A stretch of DNA of 45,493 nucleotides from Mycobacterium helveticum (GTDB taxonomy: Bacteria; Actinomycetota; Actinomycetes; Mycobacteriales; Mycobacteriaceae), in the NCBI RefSeq assembly GCF_007714205.1, contig NZ_VMQU01000033.1:1-45493 (forward strand), written 5' to 3'. The number at the start of each line of letters is the position of its first letter. Positions within the stretch are counted from its first letter, which is position 1. The notes under the pieces are model-generated. The model was given only the letters and a program-made list of their open reading frames with translations. It did no database searches and was not told the origin of the DNA. Made by a program: the position numbers and the translations under genes. Of this stretch, positions 40,796 to 45,493 are shown piece by piece.

Positions 40796-41326
40796 CTACC
40801 GCTGTTCGTAGGTGCCGTAGAGGTAGGCCCGCGCGATCGCGTGCTGGAAGAGGTTGAATCCCAGGAACGCCGGGCTGGCGTCCTCGGTCAGATCCAGCTT
40901 GTCGACGTCGACGGCGTGCACGGCGACGTAGTAGCGGTGCACCCCGTGGCCCGCAGGCGGCGCGGCGCCGACGAAGCGGCGCATGCCTGCGTCGTTGACC
41001 AGGGTCACCGCGCCGCCCGGCAGCTCACCGCCGTTGCCGGCGTCGGCCGGCAACTCGGTGACATCGGCCGGCAGGTTGGCCACCGCCCAGTGCCAGAACC
41101 CCGACAGCGTGGGGGCGTCGGGGTCGTAGACGGTGACCGCGAAGCTGCGGGTCTCCTTCGGGAACCCCGACCAGCTCAGCTGCGGGCTGACGTCCTCGCC
41201 GCCCGCGCCCATGATCCCGCTGACCTGTGGTGTGGCCAGCGGTGCGCCGTCGGTGATGGAGTTGGACGTCAGGGTGAACGTCGGCAGCTTGGGCAGTGCG
41301 TCGTAGGGGTCGGTAGGCGAGCTCAT
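40796..41326 (-). CDS. YbhB/YbcL-type PEBP family protein (TB18.6-like)
   Basis: A 176-residue cytoplasmic protein of the phosphatidylethanolamine-binding protein family (Rv2140c, TB18.6, in M. tuberculosis). It begins [20 protein letters not shown]. The ligand-pocket motifs are [20 protein letters not shown] plus [16 protein letters not shown], giving the DPDAP and HW elements, and [17 protein letters not shown], which corresponds to the conserved GxHR segment. Ligand and partners are not evident from sequence. It is followed by 75 bp to the tandem repeat and preceded by the M20 peptidase gene in the same direction. Confidence 0.93.
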   Translation of the reverse strand: MSSPTDPYDALPKLPTFTLTSNSITDGAPLATPQVSGIMGAGGEDVSPQLSWSGFPKETRSFAVTVYDPDAPTLSGFWHWAVANLPADVTELPADAGNGGELPGGAVTLVNDAGMRRFVGAAPPAGHGVHRYYVAVHAVDVDKLDLTEDASPAFLGFNLFQHAIARAYLYGTYEQR

Positions 41327-41357
41327 GGAAAGTCCTCTCGTGGCGTGATGTTTTCGG

Positions 41358-42713
41358 CTAGCAATGGGTCAGAAAGCGTGCCAGCACCCCGGTGCCGAAC
41401 CTCAACGAGTCGACGGGTACCCGCTCGTCGACACCGTGGAACAGAGCGGCGAAATCCAGATCGGGCGGCAGCCGCAGCGGACTGAACCCGAAGCACCGGA
41501 TACCAAGACGTGCAAAGGCTTTCGCGTCAGTACCACCGGAAAGCATGTAGGGCACCGTCCGGCCGTCCGGGTCGAGTTCCAGCACGGCGGCGTTCATCGC
41601 GTCGACCAGGTCGCCGTCGAAGGTGGTCTCGTAGGACGGCAGGTCCCGGATCCATTCCCGCGTCACGTCCGGGCCGATCAGCGCGTCGACCTCGGCCTCG
41701 AACGCCGCCTTGCGGCCCGGGAGGATGCGGCAGTCCACCACCGCCTCCGCGGTCGCGGGGATGACGTTGGCCTTGTAGCCGGCCTTCAGCATCGTCGGGT
41801 TCGCGGTGTCGCGCAGCACCGCGTTCAGCATGCGCGCCATCGGGCCCAGCTTCTCGATCGTCCCCTCCAGATCGGGGGACGCCGTGTCGAACGCGAGGCC
41901 GGTCTCCTCGCCCACGGCGGCCAGAAACTGGGCGACCGCGTCGGTCATCACCGGCGGGAACCGGTGCCGGCCCAGCCGTGCCACCGCCTCGGCGACGGCG
42001 GTGACGGCATTCTGCTCGTGCACCATGGAGCCGTGTCCCGCCGGGCCCCGGGCGGTCAGCCTCATCCACGACAGGCCCTTCTCGGCCGTCTCGATGAGAT
42101 AGAGCCGACGTTCGCCGCCATCGCGGCGCGGCACGGTCAGCGAGAAGCCGCCCACCTCGCCGATGGCCTCGGTGACGCCGTCGAACAGGTCGGGACGGTT
42201 GTCGACCAGCCAGTGCGCGCCGTACTGACCGCCGTGCTCCTCGTCGGCGACGAAGGCGAACACCAGATCGCGTGGCGGCACGACGCCCGCGCGTTTCAAC
42301 TGGCGGGCGACCACGATCATCATGCCGACCATGTCCTTCATGTCGACCGCGCCGCGGCCCCAGACGTAGCCGTCCTCGACGGCGCCGGAAAACGGGTGCA
42401 CGCTCCACTCGGACGGCTCGGCGGGCACCACGTCGAGATGCCCATGGATCAGCAGTGCGCCGCGCGCGTTGTCGGCGCCCTCGAGGCGGGCGAACACGTT
42501 GCCCCGGCCGGGCGCGCCGGACTCGACGTACTCGGTCTGGTAGCCGGCCTCCGCGAGCTGCTCGGCGACCCACCGCGCGCACTCGGCCTCGCCCTGCGTC
42601 GTCTCCGGTTCGCCGGTGTTGGTGGTATCGAAACGGATCAACCTGCTGACGACCTCGACCACGTCGTCGCCCGGGTTGTCGGGAACCTCGGTCTGCCCAC
42701 GATCAACGGTCAC
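41358..42713 (-). CDS. M20-family metallopeptidase/deacylase (Rv2141c-like)
   Basis: A 451-residue zinc hydrolase of the M20 family (ArgE/DapE/carboxypeptidase), cytoplasmic and of unknown substrate. Metal ligands are visible in [20 protein letters not shown] (His), [14 protein letters not shown] (bridging Asp), [14 protein letters not shown] (catalytic Glu and metal Glu) and [11 protein letters not shown] near the end (His). The lid/dimerisation domain begins at about [18 protein letters not shown] 42713 ([20 protein letters not shown]) is preferred because AGGA lies nine bases upstream; a start at 42731 is possible. It is divergent from the tRNA-Leu gene, 108 bp away. In M. tuberculosis it is annotated as DapE2-like, which is not proof of that reaction. 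Confidence 0.93.
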   Translation of the reverse strand: MTVDRGQTEVPDNPGDDVVEVVSRLIRFDTTNTGEPETTQGEAECARWVAEQLAEAGYQTEYVESGAPGRGNVFARLEGADNARGALLIHGHLDVVPAEPSEWSVHPFSGAVEDGYVWGRGAVDMKDMVGMMIVVARQLKRAGVVPPRDLVFAFVADEEHGGQYGAHWLVDNRPDLFDGVTEAIGEVGGFSLTVPRRDGGERRLYLIETAEKGLSWMRLTARGPAGHGSMVHEQNAVTAVAEAVARLGRHRFPPVMTDAVAQFLAAVGEETGLAFDTASPDLEGTIEKLGPMARMLNAVLRDTANPTMLKAGYKANVIPATAEAVVDCRILPGRKAAFEAEVDALIGPDVTREWIRDLPSYETTFDGDLVDAMNAAVLELDPDGRTVPYMLSGGTDAKAFARLGIRCFGFSPLRLPPDLDFAALFHGVDERVPVDSLRFGTGVLARFLTHC

Positions 42714-42821
42714 AACCCAAATTCCTACCATCGCCGGGGACCGGGGGCGGTCTCAGCAGCTGGGTTGGGCCGAAGCGGGCGAATCCGATAGCCTTAGCTG
42801 CCGACCCGAGCGGTTGGTCAT

Positions 42822-42907
42822 GTCCGAGTGGCGGAATGGCAGACGCGCTAGCTTGAGGTGCTAGTGCCCTACTAATGGGCGTGGGGGTTCAAGTCCCCCC
42901 TCGGACA
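42822..42907 (+). tRNA. tRNA-Leu (anticodon GAG)
   Basis: The acceptor arms GTCCGAG (42822-42828) and CTCGGAC (42900-42906) pair perfectly, with discriminator A at 42907. The anticodon stem CTAGC/GCTAG encloses loop TTGAGGT, giving anticodon GAG, which reads CUC and CUU. A long variable arm (GCCC/GGGC) marks it as a class II tRNA, and the T-arm reads GGGGGTTCAAGTCCCCC. CCA is not encoded. The length is 86 nt. Sequence composition falls immediately after the tRNA, suggesting its 3' end may serve as an attachment site. Confidence 0.97.
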
Positions 42908-43249
42908 CAATTTCTTCGCTGTGCAGATAGCAACTCACCTTGAACTGGGCTGGAGCGGGTTTTCGCGTTTGCTGATGTCGATTGAGCTTCGCGTTGATGG
43001 CATGAACGGGATTCAGGCACCGAGAATGTGAGTCAACCTCGCGATGTGCAATACAGCGCGCCTCCCACAGATGCGCTTTGCGGATGGCCACGACCTCCAG
43101 TGGCGCCCCCGGCGAGCCCAGTTCCAGGCAGGTGGACAGTGGACGCCTAACGGATCAAGCCAGCCACTGGTGCTGCGCACAGCAGCGTTTTCTGGGGAAC
43201 GCCCCAAAAAACAGATCAGCATGTCGGTGTCACGTGCTATCACTACGCC
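42908..43249. other. intergenic stretch after tRNA-Leu
   Basis: About 340 bp follow the tRNA without a credible gene. Frames on both strands are short or overlap the next coding region and have no ribosome site. I see no integrase remnant and no second copy of the tRNA 3' end inside the window. Codon-like periodicity is lost, and GC is lower than to the left. Confidence 0.5.
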
Positions 43250-44827
43250 GTGTCTCTCGACGTGCCCAATGATGCACCCCGGCACCGCTTCATGCGGTAC
43301 GTACGACCGCCTGCGGATCGAACCAGCGCACAACGTGAGGCTGGGCCGCTGTTTCCACTTCGACCGAGTACACGCAAGCTACGCGTCGCCGTCGATGTGC
43401 AGACCCTGGGTGAGCCCACCCTGGAGCTGCTGCGAGTCCTTGCCCGGGATGAGGAAGTCGAACCGCTTCTTCTCGTCCAGAACGACGAGTCGGAGCCCAC
43501 GAGATGGATGCAGGCGCTCGGATGTCGCCGTTGGTACCAGTTCACATTCACGACGGTTACCGAGACACCGAAGTTCATGGACTCATCGACGGTCGGAGTT
43601 TCCGGCTACGAGGACGGCAGACGTACTCTGGCGACCTCCGGGCACTTCTTCAGCGTTTACGCACATCTTGACGAAGTTGCACGCTCCGAGTACTCCGACG
43701 ACTCTGGAATCACTCTCGCAGATCGCCACCGTGCCGCAGCCCTCGCAAGCGCGTCAGGGGCAATTGGGGCTGATGTCATCGTGACAGCTGCGCCCACCGC
43801 TGGACGCGATGATGCCGCTGACAACGATCTGGTCGTGAGCGTGACGCCGAGCCAGTTGGTGCCGTTGTTCGGGCATTACCTTCGAATGACGGGTAATCCC
43901 GTGCTAACAACTACCAAGGGACAATTGGTGGGTGGGGGCAGTTTCGTCCGCACCTACAACGCAACCTCGGTCGCGGACCTGTACCTGGCTGGCATCGACG
44001 CGTCAGTTCCGCACCTCACAGCAATCCGTCTGATGGCGACGGCGGGCGCCGACCGTGACCTCGTTGAGTCCATGGTAGCGATTGGCCTGCGCCTCAGCCG
44101 AGCCGCGGGGGCGGTGGACCATCTACTCGCAGCGCTCAGCAATGGCACCTCATCCGAAATGCACCGCTCCGACATGTCCGAGACCGCTGCAGAGGCGTTC
44201 GACCGCATGCTGTTGTACCTCTGTGCGGCGATGGACAGGTACGCGCGCGTCACTCGAACATTGTTCGACACCAGCCTCAATCCCGACAAGCAGCGTGGGT
44301 CCCTCACCTCGGTGGACGAACTGCGCTCAGTTATCGGAAAGTTCGAACCGACAGATAGCTCAGAGCTGGAATCGTTGAGCTCATACGCTTGGGTTATCGG
44401 ACAGTTGCGCAACCGAATTCATGCCATTCCCCTCGATACCCAACACCAGTTGTCGCGAAGCTATGGCTCGTCCACAACGGTAGCAATCACTCTCAATGGG
44501 CTCGAAGAGTTCGAACCCGCCGTCACACCGCTCAATCAAGACCAACTGGACAGGCTGGGAGTCTGGAAAGCGCAGTCATCCAATCCGTTTCAGCCAAGCA
44601 CATATGTTGCCGACATCGCCACACTCGCGACGACCCTCTTCATGGAGACGCTGCGCTATCTGGAAGAGTTCTCGCACTTCATCATTCGCAACAAGACGCT
44701 GGCAAGAGTCACAACCCAGAAGCACCCCGTACTGGGGTGCTTGGCAGATGATCCCCGCCCGATGCCGGCCGCGTTGCCAAACGAACTCCTTTATCGAGAA
44801 ATGCTTGGATGGGCGGACTTCGGCTGA
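43250..44827 (+). CDS. unknown 525-residue protein in tRNA-adjacent low-GC region
   Basis: I do not recognise this protein. It begins at GTG 43250 (VSLDVPNDAPRHRFMRYVRP); ATG 43292 is an alternative, and neither has a good ribosome site. It is soluble, with no signal peptide or membrane helix. An N-terminal alpha/beta part (LRVAVDVQTLGEPTLELLRV; DVIVTAAPTAGRDDAADNDL; VVSVTPSQLVPLFGHYLRMT) is followed by a helical part from about residue 260 (LVESMVAIGLRLSRAAGAVD; AAEAFDRMLLYLCAAMDRYA) and SSYAWVIGQLRNRIHAIPLD. GC is about 60% in two rows counted, against near 70% in core genes, so it is probably acquired. A two-domain sensor/effector layout is possible but unproven. Confidence 0.75.
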   Translation: MSLDVPNDAPRHRFMRYVRPPADRTSAQREAGPLFPLRPSTRKLRVAVDVQTLGEPTLELLRVLARDEEVEPLLLVQNDESEPTRWMQALGCRRWYQFTFTTVTETPKFMDSSTVGVSGYEDGRRTLATSGHFFSVYAHLDEVARSEYSDDSGITLADRHRAAALASASGAIGADVIVTAAPTAGRDDAADNDLVVSVTPSQLVPLFGHYLRMTGNPVLTTTKGQLVGGGSFVRTYNATSVADLYLAGIDASVPHLTAIRLMATAGADRDLVESMVAIGLRLSRAAGAVDHLLAALSNGTSSEMHRSDMSETAAEAFDRMLLYLCAAMDRYARVTRTLFDTSLNPDKQRGSLTSVDELRSVIGKFEPTDSSELESLSSYAWVIGQLRNRIHAIPLDTQHQLSRSYGSSTTVAITLNGLEEFEPAVTPLNQDQLDRLGVWKAQSSNPFQPSTYVADIATLATTLFMETLRYLEEFSHFIIRNKTLARVTTQKHPVLGCLADDPRPMPAALPNELLYREMLGWADFG

Positions 44828-45058
44828 CTTCCGATGCTCCTAGCACTCGAATCAGGTGATGTCACGCCAACGTCATGTCGAGTCCCCCGTCGCCAGGGCG
44901 ACGAGTCCAAGATCTTCATCTTCTATGCTTCGTTGCACCGGCCAAGGCGACTCCATAGATATCGAGAGGATGTAGAAATGGAGGAGATACCCGGGTCTGC
45001 CGAGGCCGGAGAAGAATTGCGCCGCACTTCACTACGCGACTTTAAGCCGCCTACCGCG

Positions 45059-45415
45059 CTACAGCGCGTCGGCCGTTCCTACAGTCGTCGTCGGCCATCG
45101 AGGGTCGTCCGGCAGCCAGACATCGAGCACGGGAACGCGGGCTCCTGGTAGGACTGAGAAGTGAACTTCACCCTCACAGTCGTCGAGGTTGCGCCATCGG
45201 GCGATGACAATGTTGGCCAGCTCGGGTGAATAGTGTTGGTTCTCGGCCGGATTGAGAGCGAACTCGATCAGCGCGGGCGTGCCGAGGCGTTGGAGCGTGG
45301 CGGCGAGCGCAGGAGCGCGGTTTCCGTGTGTTTGCCAGAAGTAGGTGATCTCCCCTCCCCAATGGGCGAAGAGGTGTTCGACGCCGTCTTCGGATACCGA
45401 GATGGTCTGGAGCAC
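45059..45415 (-). CDS. small hypothetical protein, 118 residues
   Basis: A leftward gene of unknown function starting at GTG 45415 (VLQTISVSEDGVEHLFAHWG). It continues GEITYFWQTHGNRAPALAAT and LQRLGTPALIEFALNPAENQ, ending PVLDVWLPDDPRWPTTTVGT. The protein is slightly acidic, soluble and Trp-rich, with no motif I can name. It starts only 30 bp downstream of the stop of another leftward gene that enters from the right edge, so the two are probably co-transcribed. Size, acidity and position would suit an immunity or antitoxin-like partner, but nothing in the sequence proves that. The 231 bp before it (44828-45058) hold no convincing gene. Confidence 0.6.
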   Translation of the reverse strand: MLQTISVSEDGVEHLFAHWGGEITYFWQTHGNRAPALAATLQRLGTPALIEFALNPAENQHYSPELANIVIARWRNLDDCEGEVHFSVLPGARVPVLDVWLPDDPRWPTTTVGTADAL

Positions 45416-45445
45416 TGTTACTAAGGCGATCGTAAGTAAGTCGAG

Positions 45446-45493
45446 TCACGCCGCGATGTAGGCCAAATTCGGGTCACGGAAAAATCCCTGGAC
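45446..45493 (-). CDS. C-terminal end of a gene entering from the right edge
   Basis: The minus strand from the right edge is open for 15 codons and ends QGFFRDPNLAYIAA followed by TGA at 45446. This is too little to identify. It is co-directional with the 118-residue gene 30 bp further on. It could also be a chance open stretch. Confidence 0.3.
   Translation of the reverse strand, partial: VQGFFRDPNLAYIAA

Noticed and set aside
44834..45151. A 105-codon plus-strand frame
   Set aside because: It overlaps the 118-residue leftward gene, starts at once after the previous gene and has an Arg-rich tail with no family likeness; too weak to call.
42908..45493. A second copy of the tRNA-Leu 3' end marking a right attachment site
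   Set aside because: No matching stretch seen within the window; it may lie further right.

Overview
The window is chromosomal DNA from a high-GC actinobacterium, very likely a slow-growing Mycobacterium related to the M. avium complex. The evidence is a complete Pup-proteasome locus (pafB, pafC, pafA, prcA, prcB, pup, dop, mpa), mycothiol ligase mshC, a PE-family protein, mycobacterial lipoproteins, and a gene order that follows M. tuberculosis from helY (Rv2092c) to Rv2141c. Rv numbers and locus comparisons are from memory, not from a search.

Layout. (1) 1-5738, all leftward: pafA, pafB, pafC, tatA, tatC and the 5' part of helY. (2) 5884-14396: one uncharacterised rightward gene, then the leftward pup-prcB-prcA operon with dop just upstream, two rightward genes of unknown function, and leftward mpa. 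(3) 14553-20042: lppK, a DUF503 gene, trmI, a RecB-like nuclease, a decayed flavin oxidoreductase, a DUF4126 membrane protein, and hisG/hisE. (4) 20059-24453: an E. coli-type cobalamin methionine synthase (metH) under an apparent S-adenosylhomocysteine riboswitch, with the decayed 5' end of a second, actinobacterial-type metH just upstream. (5) 24470-36698: PAC2 gene, ansP1, a tiny membrane protein, an SDR, mshC, an inserted PE gene next to a cysQ fragment, cysQ, four conserved mycobacterial genes, lppL, a DUF5703-like gene and pyrD. (6) 36787-40267: a lower-GC three-gene cassette (XRE-kinase fusion, HAD phosphatase, RmlD-like reductase) between pyrD and the PEBP gene. (7) 40796-42907: PEBP protein, M20 peptidase and tRNA-Leu(GAG). 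(8) 42908-45493: a lower-GC stretch behind the tRNA with unrecognised genes, probably the edge of a genomic island.

How it works together. PafA ligates Pup to target lysines, Dop prepares and removes Pup, Mpa unfolds pupylated proteins and PrcA/PrcB degrade them; PafB/PafC form a DNA-damage transcription regulator. The metH leader carries a ligand fold whose closing stem overlaps an anti-Shine-Dalgarno strand, which predicts that S-adenosylhomocysteine turns metH translation on.

Most notable non-gene signals: the SAH riboswitch with its switching hairpin; a 60-bp structured repeat with compensatory changes placed about 20 nt before both helY and hisE; 57-bp-period MIRU-like repeats at two sites; and 5-bp and 15-bp tandem repeats at the edges of inserted material.
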